A DNA stretch of 64,000 nt from Embleya hyalina (GTDB lineage Bacteria; Actinomycetota; Actinomycetes; Streptomycetales; Streptomycetaceae): the NCBI RefSeq assembly GCF_003967355.1, contig NZ_BIFH01000014.1, positions 310,001 through 374,000 on the forward strand, given 5' to 3'. The position numbers and the translations under genes are program-made. Of the stretch, positions 34,316 through 42,186 are shown one piece after another. Position 1 is the stretch's first letter, and the number at the start of each line of letters is the position of its first letter. The notes under the pieces were generated by a model. It did not search any database. It was not told the origin of the DNA and worked only from the letters and a program-made list of their open reading frames with translations.

Positions 34316-35107
34316 TCAGGCCGCCTTGAGCGCGCCTCCGTCGACGAGGTGGTCCGTGCCGGTGACGCTGCCGGCGAGCGGGGAGGCCAGGTAGGCGACC
34401 GCGGTGGCCACCTCGGCCGGGTCGACGAAGCGGCCGGTGACCATGCCCGACGCGCCGGGCAGGGCGTCGAGCAACTGCTCGTGGGACAGGCCCATGACCG
34501 CGGCCAGTTGGGCGCCGTAGCCGTCCGGCGCCTCCCACATCGCGGTGCGCACCGGACCGGGGGAGACCGTGTTGACCCGGACACCGCGCGGGCCGAATTC
34601 CTCCGCGACGGCCTTGCCGAACGCGGTGAGCGCGGCCTTGGCGGTCGTGTACGGCACCGGCCCGCTGTGCGGCACTCGGCCGCCGAGCGAGGAGATGTTC
34701 ACGATCGCGCCGCGTGTGTCGACCAACGCGGGCAGCGCGGCCCGGGTGGCTCGTACGCCGGCCAGGAAGTTCAGCTCGAACGAGGCGAGCCACTGCTCGT
34801 CGGTGAAGCTCAGGAAGCCGCCGGCCTGCGACTCGCCGCCGGCGTCGCCCCCGCCGACGTTGTTGACCAGGACGTCGAGCCGGCCGAACTCGGCGACGGC
34901 CCGATCGACCAGTCGGCTCGGGCCGTCGGGTCGGGTCAGATCGACGGCCATGGTCGCGGCGCCGGTCGCGGCCAGTTCCGGGGTGATCGTGCGGGACGCG
35001 GCCAGGACCCGGGCCCCTTCGGCGACGAGCGTGGACACGACGGCGAGCCCGATGCCGCGGCTCGCACCGGTCACGAGGGCGGCCTTGTCGGTGAGGCGCA
35101 GGTCCAT
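34316..35107 (-). CDS. Short-chain dehydrogenase/reductase
   Basis: A 263-aa classical SDR: cofactor motif LVTGASRGIGLAVV, LDVLVNNVGGGDAGG, Ser of IVNISSLGGRV, catalytic PYTTAKAALTAFGKA and RVNTVSPGPVRTAMWEAP. The Arg after the first strand region (ASRTITPE) suggests NADP(H). The C-terminal GTDHLVDGGALKAA is typical. It is divergent from a TetR gene (136-bp gap) that probably represses it. The substrate is unknown. Confidence 0.93.
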   Translation of the reverse strand: MDLRLTDKAALVTGASRGIGLAVVSTLVAEGARVLAASRTITPELAATGAATMAVDLTRPDGPSRLVDRAVAEFGRLDVLVNNVGGGDAGGESQAGGFLSFTDEQWLASFELNFLAGVRATRAALPALVDTRGAIVNISSLGGRVPHSGPVPYTTAKAALTAFGKAVAEEFGPRGVRVNTVSPGPVRTAMWEAPDGYGAQLAAVMGLSHEQLLDALPGASGMVTGRFVDPAEVATAVAYLASPLAGSVTGTDHLVDGGALKAA

Positions 35108-35220
35108 GGGAACTCCTTGAGGCAGTGGCAGGCAGGTGGCAGGCAGATGGCGGGTGGGCAGGTGGTGCCGATGATCTTCGGTGACCGACATGCTGCTTCG
35201 GTGATGCGTTGAACCTAGAA

Positions 35221-35237
35221 CATGCATCATTAATGTC
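35221..35237. promoter_or_regulatory. AT-rich palindrome, candidate TetR operator
   Basis: ACATGCATCATTAATGT is a partial palindrome (12 of 17 positions symmetric) containing the perfect core CATTAATG, a few bases before the TetR start and in the SDR promoter region. Its low GC stands out. Confidence 0.45.
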
Positions 35238-35243
35238 GCAAGT

Positions 35244-35885
35244 ATGAATCGACCGGCGTCGTTGCCGTACAGTTCGAAGGTGACTTCCCCAACAGACGGA
35301 ACCGGTGGCCGGGCGCGACCGCTGCGCGCGGACGCGGAGCGGACCGTGCGCGCGATCCTGGAGGCCGCCGAGCGGGTCCTGAGCGCCAATCCCTCGGCCA
35401 CGATGGAGCAGATCGCCGAGGCGGCCGGCGTGGCGCGGACCACCGTGCACCGGCGCTTCGCCACCCGCGACGCGCTGATCGTGGCGATGACCCGGTGGGC
35501 CACACAGCAGTTCCACGACGCGGTGACGGCGGCCCGGTCGGACGCCACGCCGCCGGCGGTGGCGCTGTACCAGGTGACCGCGAACGTGCTGCGGGTCAAG
35601 ATCGCGTGGGGCTTCGCGATGAACGCGCTGCGCACCGACGACCCCGAGGTCGCACACCTGCACACCGACGTGCTCGATCGTTGCGATCGGCTCTTCCGCC
35701 GGGCGCGCGAGAGCGGGCTGCTGCGCCCGGAGGTGGACCTCGACTGGACCCGGCGCGTCTACTACGCGCTGATCCACGAGTCGGCGCAGGACGACCGGGG
35801 CGAGGACGCGGACGTGCTCGCGACCCGGATCGTGGACACCCTGCTGCGCGGATTCGGCGCCTCGGACGGGCCCACGACGCGATGA
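35244..35885 (+). CDS. TetR-family transcriptional regulator
   Basis: A 213-aa TetR regulator. The DNA-binding domain covers residues ~33-80 (RTVRAILEAAERVLSANPSA, MEQIAEAAGVARTTVHRRFA, TRDALIVAMTRWA). The rest is the ligand-binding helical domain. It is divergent from the SDR gene, the classic self- and neighbour-repressing layout. There is no Shine-Dalgarno sequence before the ATG; a GTG at 35280 is an alternative start. Confidence 0.92.
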   Translation: MNRPASLPYSSKVTSPTDGTGGRARPLRADAERTVRAILEAAERVLSANPSATMEQIAEAAGVARTTVHRRFATRDALIVAMTRWATQQFHDAVTAARSDATPPAVALYQVTANVLRVKIAWGFAMNALRTDDPEVAHLHTDVLDRCDRLFRRARESGLLRPEVDLDWTRRVYYALIHESAQDDRGEDADVLATRIVDTLLRGFGASDGPTTR

Positions 35886-35946
35886 ACCCGGGGTGGTCGT
35901 GGCGCGTGTACGGTGTGCCCGCCGGTCCCCGATCGAGAGGTTTGTC

Positions 35947-36642
35947 GTGACCCTGGCCGTGGCCCACCGAGGCGATCCCCGGCGCTACCGGGAGAACACC
36001 CTGCCGTCGCTGTCGAGCGCGCTGGACCGCGGGGCCGACCTGGTCGAGATCGACCTGGAGGTGACCCGGGACGGACACCTCGTACTGCTGCACGACGCGA
36101 CGCTGCGCCGGTTGTGGTGGCGCAACGCGCGGGTGCGCGAGTTGACCCTGGCCGAGGTCCGGGAGATCGGCCGGCGCGGGAGGTATCGGGTGCCGAGCTT
36201 CGACGAGGCGTTGGACCTGATCAAGGGCGGCCCCGGTGGGTTGATGGTCGACTTCGGCGAGATCGAACTGGCCGGTCCCGCGACCGAGGCGGTCGCCCGG
36301 CACGGGCTGAACGAACAGATCCTCTACGTCGGTGGACCGGTCGCGATGGGCATGGTCCGCGAGCACGCGCCCGAGGCGCACATCGGACTCAGCGGCGAGT
36401 CGTTCGCGGGGGTGCCGGGCGAGGACGTGCTGCGGACGCTCCGGCCGGAGTACATCAACCTGCGCTGGCGGGCGTACGACGCGGAGTCGGTGGCCCGCTG
36501 CCATGCGGACGGATACGGCGTGAGCGCCTGGACGGTGGACTCGCCCCGGGTGATGCGCAGGCTGTTGGACATGGGTGTGGACATGATCATCAGCAACCGG
36601 ATCGGTCGATTGCTCGACGTGGTGGCGGCACGGCGGGACTGA
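35947..36642 (+). CDS. Glycerophosphodiester phosphodiesterase
   Basis: A 231-aa GDPD-family enzyme (TIM barrel) that cleaves glycerophosphodiesters to glycerol-3-phosphate and an alcohol. Motifs: AVAHRGDPRRYRENTLPS (catalytic His-Arg), LVEIDLEVTRDGHLVLLHD (metal-binding Glu/Asp and second His), VSAWTVDSPRVMRRLLDMGV and DMIISNRIG at the C-terminus. The GTG at 35947 has AGAGG 6 bp upstream. There is no signal peptide, so it acts in the cytoplasm. It may be in an operon with the TetR gene (61-bp gap). Confidence 0.93.
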   Translation: MTLAVAHRGDPRRYRENTLPSLSSALDRGADLVEIDLEVTRDGHLVLLHDATLRRLWWRNARVRELTLAEVREIGRRGRYRVPSFDEALDLIKGGPGGLMVDFGEIELAGPATEAVARHGLNEQILYVGGPVAMGMVREHAPEAHIGLSGESFAGVPGEDVLRTLRPEYINLRWRAYDAESVARCHADGYGVSAWTVDSPRVMRRLLDMGVDMIISNRIGRLLDVVAARRD

Positions 36643-36646
36643 GCGG

Positions 36647-37429
36647 TCACCGCGCCCGGCGCTCGGCGGACGGACCGCGATCCGTGCCCGGTTCGGTCGG
36701 TGGGGTGGGGGTTGCCTCGGTGTTTATGTAGAGGATCTCGCGGGCCTGCTCGGCGGCGCGGGTGATGCTCTCGCCGACGAAGTCGACGAAGCGGGCGACG
36801 TTTTCGAGGCGGACGGCGGCCGGCGTGTCGGGGCCGAGGATGCCGACGCCCTGCCGTGCCGTCTCGGCCAGTCGCGCGTTGGCTCGGGCGGTGGCGACCA
36901 TCGCCTGGAACCAGACGTCGTTGTCGACGCTGTAGTGCTCGCGGCGGCGTTCGTCCCGCTCCCGGCGGATGAGGCCCTGGACCTCCAGGAACGCGATCGC
37001 CTTGGACACCGACGCCGGGCTGACCCGGAGGCGCCGGCCGAGTTCGGCCGCGGTGAGGCTGCCCGCGTCGGTGACGAACAGGCAGGTCAATACCCGGGAC
37101 ATCATCTTGGGCAGGCCCTGCTCCATGAGGAGGGTGGTGAACGTCTCCTCGTATTCGCGCACCGCCGCCTCGTCGCGCCCGGGCGTGTCCGCCGGTGCCT
37201 GCGCGTCCCGGGGCGCGGCCTGCCGGCGCCGGTGGGCGCGGCGCTCGGTGGCGCGGTGGGCCAGGTCGGCGCGGTAGCCGGTGGGCCCGCCGTTGCGCGT
37301 CACCTCACGCGTGACGGTCGAGGTGGGCCGGTCGAGACGTCTGGCGATCTCCGCGTAGGCGAGGCCGTCGGCCACCCCCAGTGCGATCTGCCGCCGTTCC
37401 TCCTGGGTGAGTCTGCCTCCCGGCATCAC
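36647..37429 (-). CDS. Regulator fusing IS30-type HTH_38 and MarR/GbsR winged helix
   Basis: A 260-aa protein with two DNA-binding parts. Residues ~5-50 (LTQEERRQIALGVADGLAYA, EIARRLDRPTSTVTREVTRN) match the HTH_38 domain at the N-terminus of IS30 transposases. After a basic linker, residues ~90-175 form a MarR/GbsR winged helix (MMSRVLTCLFVTDAGSLTAA, ELGRRLRVSPASVSKAIAFL, IRRERDERRREHYSV). No transposase DDE domain is present, so this is a regulator. It is divergent from a DUF4097/ABC-exporter operon, and the gap between them is crowded with GCAAC-type sites. Confidence 0.88.
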   Translation of the reverse strand: MMPGGRLTQEERRQIALGVADGLAYAEIARRLDRPTSTVTREVTRNGGPTGYRADLAHRATERRAHRRRQAAPRDAQAPADTPGRDEAAVREYEETFTTLLMEQGLPKMMSRVLTCLFVTDAGSLTAAELGRRLRVSPASVSKAIAFLEVQGLIRRERDERRREHYSVDNDVWFQAMVATARANARLAETARQGVGILGPDTPAAVRLENVARFVDFVGESITRAAEQAREILYINTEATPTPPTEPGTDRGPSAERRAR

Positions 37430-37480
37430 GATCTCCCTCCACGCTTCCTTGATCGCGCAAGCATAGCGTTCACTCTTCGG

Positions 37481-37612
37481 TCAATGCAACGATCATGGAG
37501 TCTTCGTTGCATTGAAATCGAATCTGTTGCAACGAATAATGGGCTCTGAGCTGGGCTTATATGATCCTTATGCAACATGGACGTTGCGGGATCCACAAAC
37601 GCAACGTAGCGT
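37481..37612. promoter_or_regulatory. Cluster of GCAAC/GTTGC operator-like sites
   Basis: TCAATGCAACGA (37481-37492) and TCGTTGCATTGA (37504-37515) form a perfect 12-bp-arm inverted repeat with an 11-bp spacer. GTTGCAAC (37526-37533) is a perfect palindrome. GCAAC-6-GTTGC follows at 37572-37587 and another GCAAC at 37601. All lie between the divergent regulator and exporter genes, so this is probably the regulator's binding region. Confidence 0.75.
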
Positions 37613-37651
37613 TTCCCAAGTCAGAAACGACAAGCGCAACAGGAGAGCACG

Positions 37652-38317
37652 ATGCAGACGTTCGACACCCCCGGACCGATATCCGCCGTCCTGCACATCC
37701 CCGCCGGGCGGGTACAGGTCATCGCCGCCGATCGCACCGACACCACGGTCGAGGTTCGGCCCGTCAACCCCGCCAAGGGCCGCGACGTGGAGGCGGCGCG
37801 GCGGATCACGGTCGAATACGACGACGGCGTGTTGCGGATCGCGGCCCCGAAGGCGAAGGCCCCGCTCGTCGGCGCCTCCGGGTCCGTCGAGGTGACCGTT
37901 CGGCTGCCCGCGGGCTCCCGGATCGAAGGCAAGGCCGTCGCCGCCGAGTTCCGGGCCGTCGGGCGGTTCGGCGACGTCGTCTTCGACGGCGCGAACGGCG
38001 CGATCAAGCTCGACGAGGTCGCGAGCGTCCGCCTCACCGCCCTCGCCGGCGACGTCTCGGTCGGCCGCCTGGCCGGCTCCGCGGAGATCAGCACCCAAAA
38101 GGGCGACATCCGGATCCACGAGGCGGCGCGCGGCACGGTCGTCCTCCGCACCCTGATGGGCGACGTGTCGGTCGGCGCCGCCCGAGGCGTCTCCGCCGCG
38201 CTGGACGCCGGCACCTCCTACGGGCGGATCGACAACGCGCTCGGGAACACCGGCGTCGCCGAGCTGCACATCCGCGCGACCACCGACCACGGCAACATCG
38301 ACGCCCGCAGCCTCTGA
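37652..38317 (+). CDS. DUF4097 beta-repeat protein
   Basis: A 221-aa protein with the DUF4097 (adhesin-like beta-strand repeat) pattern: ISAVLHIPAGRVQVIAADRT, TVRLPAGSRIEGKAVAAEFR, VGRFGDVVFDGANGAIKLDE, STQKGDIRIHEAARG, TLMGDVSVGAARG and TDHGNIDARSL. The domain folds as a right-handed beta-helix-like stack. No signal peptide is present. It starts at an ATG with AGGAGA upstream and leads the exporter operon, as DUF4097 genes commonly do in Streptomyces. Its function is unknown; it may bind the ABC exporter or its cargo. Confidence 0.88.
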   Translation: MQTFDTPGPISAVLHIPAGRVQVIAADRTDTTVEVRPVNPAKGRDVEAARRITVEYDDGVLRIAAPKAKAPLVGASGSVEVTVRLPAGSRIEGKAVAAEFRAVGRFGDVVFDGANGAIKLDEVASVRLTALAGDVSVGRLAGSAEISTQKGDIRIHEAARGTVVLRTLMGDVSVGAARGVSAALDAGTSYGRIDNALGNTGVAELHIRATTDHGNIDARSL

Positions 38318-38332
38318 GGAGCAGCGACCATC

Positions 38333-39289
38333 ATGACGATCCCGGCCATCGCGGCGAACGGGCTGCGCAAGTCGTACGGCGACAAGGTCGTCCTCGACGG
38401 CATCGACCTGACCGTCGCCGCCGGCACGGTCTTCTCCCTGCTCGGCCCGAACGGGGCCGGCAAGACCACCGCCGTGAAGATCCTCTCCACCCTCGTCACC
38501 GCGGACGCCGGCGAGCTGTGGGTCGGCGGTCACGACCCGGCCGCGAACCCACAGGCGGTGCGCGCCGCCATCGGTGTCACCGGGCAGTTCTCCGCCGTGG
38601 ACGGCCTGATCACCGGCGAGGAGAACATGTGGCTCATGGCCGACCTGAACCACCTGTCCCGGCGGGACGGGCGGCGCACGGCCGCCGAGTTGCTGGAGCG
38701 CTTCGACCTCACCGACGCCGCGAAGAAGCCCGCCTCCACCTACTCCGGCGGCATGAAACGCCGCCTCGACATCGCCATGACGCTGGTCGGCGATCCGCGG
38801 ATCATCTTCCTCGACGAGCCGACCACCGGCCTCGACCCGCGCAGCAGGCACAACATGTGGGGGATCATCCGCGAACTCGTCTCCGACGGCGTCACCGTCT
38901 TCCTCACCACGCAGTACCTGGACGAGGCCGACGAACTCGCCGACCGCATCGCCGTGCTCGACGACGGGAAGATCGCCGCCGAGGGCACCGCGGAGGAGCT
39001 CAAGCGGCTCGTCCCGGGCGGCCACGTCCGGCTGCGCTTCACCGACCCGGCCGCCTACCGGGCCGCCGTCGCCGCGCTGCGCGAGGTCACCCCGGACGAG
39101 GAGTCGTTGTCGCTGCAGATCCCCAGCGGGGGCAGCCAGCGCGAACTGCGCGCCATCCTCGACCGGTTGCACGCCGCGGCCATCGAGGCGGACGAGCTGA
39201 CCGTGCACACCCCCGACCTGGACGACGTGTTCTTCGCCCTCACCGGCGGCACCGGCATCCCCGACCAGCCCAAGGAGACCGCGCGATGA
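38333..39289 (+). CDS. DrrA-like ABC exporter ATP-binding protein
   Basis: A 318-aa ATPase of the daunorubicin-resistance (DrrA) family: Walker A LLGPNGAGKTTAVKIL, Q-loop VTGQFSAVDGLITGEENMWL, signature YSGGMKRRLDIAMTL, Walker B IIFLDEPTTGLDPRSRHNMW, H-loop VFLTTQYLDEADELADRIAV. The C-terminal ~90 residues are the DUF4162-like accessory domain. It couples by ATGA overlap to the permease gene. Such exporters pump out drugs or endogenous metabolites; the substrate is unknown. Confidence 0.94.
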   Translation: MTIPAIAANGLRKSYGDKVVLDGIDLTVAAGTVFSLLGPNGAGKTTAVKILSTLVTADAGELWVGGHDPAANPQAVRAAIGVTGQFSAVDGLITGEENMWLMADLNHLSRRDGRRTAAELLERFDLTDAAKKPASTYSGGMKRRLDIAMTLVGDPRIIFLDEPTTGLDPRSRHNMWGIIRELVSDGVTVFLTTQYLDEADELADRIAVLDDGKIAAEGTAEELKRLVPGGHVRLRFTDPAAYRAAVAALREVTPDEESLSLQIPSGGSQRELRAILDRLHAAAIEADELTVHTPDLDDVFFALTGGTGIPDQPKETAR

Positions 39290-40080
39290 GCTCGTTCACC
39301 CTCGCCGTCCGCGATTCGTCCACGATGTTGCGCCGCAACCTTCTGCACGCGCGGCGCTACCCGTCCCTGACCCTGAACCTGCTGCTCACGCCGGTCATGC
39401 TGCTGCTGCTCTTCGTCTACGTCTTCGGCGACACGATGAGCGCGGGCATCGGCGGCGGCGGTGCGGACCGCTCGGACTACATCGCGTACCTCGTCCCGGG
39501 ACTGCTGCTGATGACCGTCGGCAGCACCACGATCGGCACCGCCGTCTCGGTCGCCAACGACATGAACGAGGGCATCATCGCCCGCTTCCGCACCATGGCC
39601 ATCCACCGCGGCTCGGTGCTCGTCGGGCACGTCATCGGCAGCGTGTTGCAGTCGATCCTGAGCGTGGCCTTCGTCGGCGTCATCGCCGTGGCCATCGGCT
39701 TCCGGTCCACCGACGCCACCGTCCCGGAGTGGATCGCCGCGTTCGGGCTGCTCGCGCTGTTCTCCCTGGCGCTCACCTGGATCGCCGTCGGCATGGGTCT
39801 GATCAGCCCGAGCGTCGAGGCCGCGAGCAACAACGCGCTGCCGCTGATCTTCCTGCCGCTGATCTCCAGCGCCTTCGTCCCGGTCGACGCGATGCCGGGC
39901 TGGTTCCGGCCGATCGCCGAATACCAGCCGTTCACTCCCGCCATCGAGACGCTGCGCGGTCTGCTGCTCGGCACCGAGATCGGACAGCGGAACGGATGGT
40001 TGGCCATCGCCTGGTGCCTGGGGCTGACCGTGCTCGGCTACCTCTGGGCGACGGCGAAGTTCGACAACGACCCGCGATGA
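39286..40080 (+). CDS. DrrB-like ABC-2 exporter permease
   Basis: A 264-aa ABC-2 permease with six hydrophobic segments: LTLNLLLTPVMLLLLFVYVF, then YIAYLVPGLLLMTVGSTTIG, ANDMNEGIIARFRTMAIHRG (conserved coupling loop), VLQSILSVAFVGVIAVAIGF, AFGLLALFSLALTWIAVGMG and LPLIFLPLISSAFVPVDAMP. It is the partner of the preceding ATPase. A terminator hairpin follows. Confidence 0.94.
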   Translation: MSSFTLAVRDSSTMLRRNLLHARRYPSLTLNLLLTPVMLLLLFVYVFGDTMSAGIGGGGADRSDYIAYLVPGLLLMTVGSTTIGTAVSVANDMNEGIIARFRTMAIHRGSVLVGHVIGSVLQSILSVAFVGVIAVAIGFRSTDATVPEWIAAFGLLALFSLALTWIAVGMGLISPSVEAASNNALPLIFLPLISSAFVPVDAMPGWFRPIAEYQPFTPAIETLRGLLLGTEIGQRNGWLAIAWCLGLTVLGYLWATAKFDNDPR

Positions 40081-40112
40081 CCGCGCGGACCACCTCCGCC
40101 GCCGGTCCCGCC

Positions 40113-40158
40113 CCGGGGCGGCGTACCGCCGACACCACGTCGGTGTACGCCGCCCCGG
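40113..40158 (+). terminator. Terminator of the DUF4097/Drr operon
   Basis: CCGGGGCGGCGTAC (40113-40126) pairs with GTACGCCGCCCCGG (40145-40158); the loop contains a further CCGAC/GTCGG pairing. It lies 33 bp after the permease stop. Confidence 0.9.
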
Positions 40159-40248
40159 CGGCGTGCGTCGGCCGCCTCGGCGAGGGATCTGCCCACGATG
40201 CGGCCGGCGGTGCCTGTTGTGGGAGTCCTGATTTGTAGGGTGTGCCGC

Positions 40249-42162
40249 ATGACCCCGGGCATACCTGGCAGACGCGTGATCGACGGCCGCTTCGAGTTGC
40301 TGGAGCGGCTCGGTGGTGGCGGCATGGGCTTGGTCTGGCGGGCGCGCGACCTGGCCCTGGAACGCGAGGTCGCGCTCAAGGAGGTCCGGCCGCCCGACCC
40401 GGCTCTCCTCGAGGACGATCCGACCGCCGCCCGGATGTTGCGCGAACGGGTGTTGCGCGAGGCGAGGTCGCTGGCCCGGCTGAACCACCCCCACGTGGTG
40501 ACGATCCATCACATCGTGGACGCGGCCGAGGTTCCACACCCGTGGCTGGTGATGGAACTGGTCCCCGGCGGATCCCTGCACGACCGGCTGGCCAACGGGC
40601 CGATCGCCCCGGCCGAGGCCGCCGCGATCGGTCGGGGCGTACTGTCCGCGCTGAGCGCCGCGCACGCGGCCGGGATCCACCACCGCGACGTGAAGCCCGG
40701 CAATGTGCTGCTGCGCGCCGACGGCAGCCCGGTCCTGACCGACTTCGGCATCGCCGCGCTGCGCGAGTCGACCAGCCTGACCGCGACCGGGGACCTGATC
40801 GGCTCACCCGAATACATCGCGCCGGAGCGCATCCGCGGCGAGGAGGACAACGCCGCGTCGGACCTGTGGTCGCTCGGGATGATGTTGTACGTGGCGGTGG
40901 AGGGGGAGCACCCGCTGCGCCGGGCGACCAGCCTGGCCACACTCGCCGCGGTGCTGACCGAGACGGTGCCGGCGCCGGGCCGCGCGGGGGCGTTGCGACC
41001 GGTATTGGAAGCGCTGCTGGTTCGGGACCCGGCGGCTCGGCCGGACGCGGCGCGGTTGGACGCGCTGCTCGCGGCGGCCGCGGGCGAGCCGGGCGCGCGG
41101 CCCTCGTCGCAACACACGACCTCGGCGCTGCCGGTGGCGGACGCCCTGGCCTGGCAGCCGGGCGATCTCGGCGGTGGTCGGGCGGTCGACCCGGGGTGGG
41201 ACTCCGGGTCCCGTTCCGGTCTCGATGCCGCGTTCGGGGCCGACACGGGTTCGCGGTCCGGGCCCGCCTGGACGGGGGCGGATCGGGTCGGGCCCGCCTG
41301 GGCGGGCGCGGATCGGGTCGGCGGGGGATCGAACTCCGGCTCGTGGCAGGGGGCTTCGGCGGACTCCTCGGACGAGGTTCCGGTCGGGTCGGCGGCGGCC
41401 GGGACGCCCGGAGCGGGCTCGCCGTACGGCTCGGCGTTCACCCCGGCGACGCCCGAGTCGGCGGCCCGGCAGCGGGCCCGGCGCAACCGGATCGTCGGTG
41501 GCTCGGTGGTCGCCACCGCCCTGGTCGGCACGCTGGTCGCGGTGCTCCTGGCGTCCCAACTCCGCGACTCGGGGTCGGACTCGGCCGGGGCCGGGGCCAA
41601 GCCGACGGCGACGCGACCGACCATGACACCCGATGCGCGGGGGAGTTCGCCGGACGACGAGCCGACGGAGCCGGCCGAGCGACCGTCGCCGACCCGGTCG
41701 GCGTCCAAGCCCGCCGCGGACAAGGAGAACCTGATGACGCCGGCCGGGATCCGCGGCGTGATCGAGTCGATGAAGCCGGTCATCGGCGGCACGAAGGTCA
41801 AGTCGATGAGCATCCACGACAGCTTCGCCTCGGTCGACGCACCGGTGCCCGGCAATGCCCGCCTGCAGGACCGTTATTCCTATCGCGACGGGAAGACCAC
41901 GAAGGACACCGGTTTCGGCCGAACGGGTGACGACGAGAAGACGATCGACCTCACCAAGGTCAACTGGGACGCCTTGCCCGCCCTGTTCGCCAAGGCGGAC
42001 AAGGAACTCGGCATCACCACGCCGAAGACCCGCTACGTGATCGTGGACCTCGGCCTGGTCGACCGGGTGCCGTCGCTGAAGGTATATGTCGGCGACGACT
42101 ACGGCTCCGGCTATCTGCGGGCCGACCTGGACGGCAAGGTGCTCAAGATGTACCCGCGCTGA
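40249..42162 (+). CDS. Membrane Ser/Thr protein kinase (PASTA-less STPK)
   Basis: A 637-aa eukaryotic-type kinase. The kinase domain covers residues ~14-265: LLERLGGGGMGLVWRARD, ALKEVRPP (ATP Lys), HHRDVKPGNVLL (catalytic Asp147), LTDFGIAAL, GSPEYIAPERIRG. A disordered linker with repeats (PAWTGADRVG, PAWAGADRVG) leads to one membrane segment (IVGGSVVATALVGTLVAVLL, about residues 413-437). The extracellular C-terminal ~190 residues, after a Pro/Thr/Ser-rich stalk, resemble no PASTA domain and are unassigned. The ATG at 40249 is placed just before the conserved start. It converges on the beta-helix AAA gene and may regulate the secretion locus. Confidence 0.92.
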   Translation: MTPGIPGRRVIDGRFELLERLGGGGMGLVWRARDLALEREVALKEVRPPDPALLEDDPTAARMLRERVLREARSLARLNHPHVVTIHHIVDAAEVPHPWLVMELVPGGSLHDRLANGPIAPAEAAAIGRGVLSALSAAHAAGIHHRDVKPGNVLLRADGSPVLTDFGIAALRESTSLTATGDLIGSPEYIAPERIRGEEDNAASDLWSLGMMLYVAVEGEHPLRRATSLATLAAVLTETVPAPGRAGALRPVLEALLVRDPAARPDAARLDALLAAAAGEPGARPSSQHTTSALPVADALAWQPGDLGGGRAVDPGWDSGSRSGLDAAFGADTGSRSGPAWTGADRVGPAWAGADRVGGGSNSGSWQGASADSSDEVPVGSAAAGTPGAGSPYGSAFTPATPESAARQRARRNRIVGGSVVATALVGTLVAVLLASQLRDSGSDSAGAGAKPTATRPTMTPDARGSSPDDEPTEPAERPSPTRSASKPAADKENLMTPAGIRGVIESMKPVIGGTKVKSMSIHDSFASVDAPVPGNARLQDRYSYRDGKTTKDTGFGRTGDDEKTIDLTKVNWDALPALFAKADKELGITTPKTRYVIVDLGLVDRVPSLKVYVGDDYGSGYLRADLDGKVLKMYPR

Positions 42163-42186
42163 ACCCCGCGCCGGTGCGGCGCGGCG

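Noticed and set aside
36647-36800. Insertion-sequence remnant, suggested by the IS30-type HTH
   Set aside because: No DDE domain, terminal inverted repeats or target duplication; the reading frame is a complete regulator.
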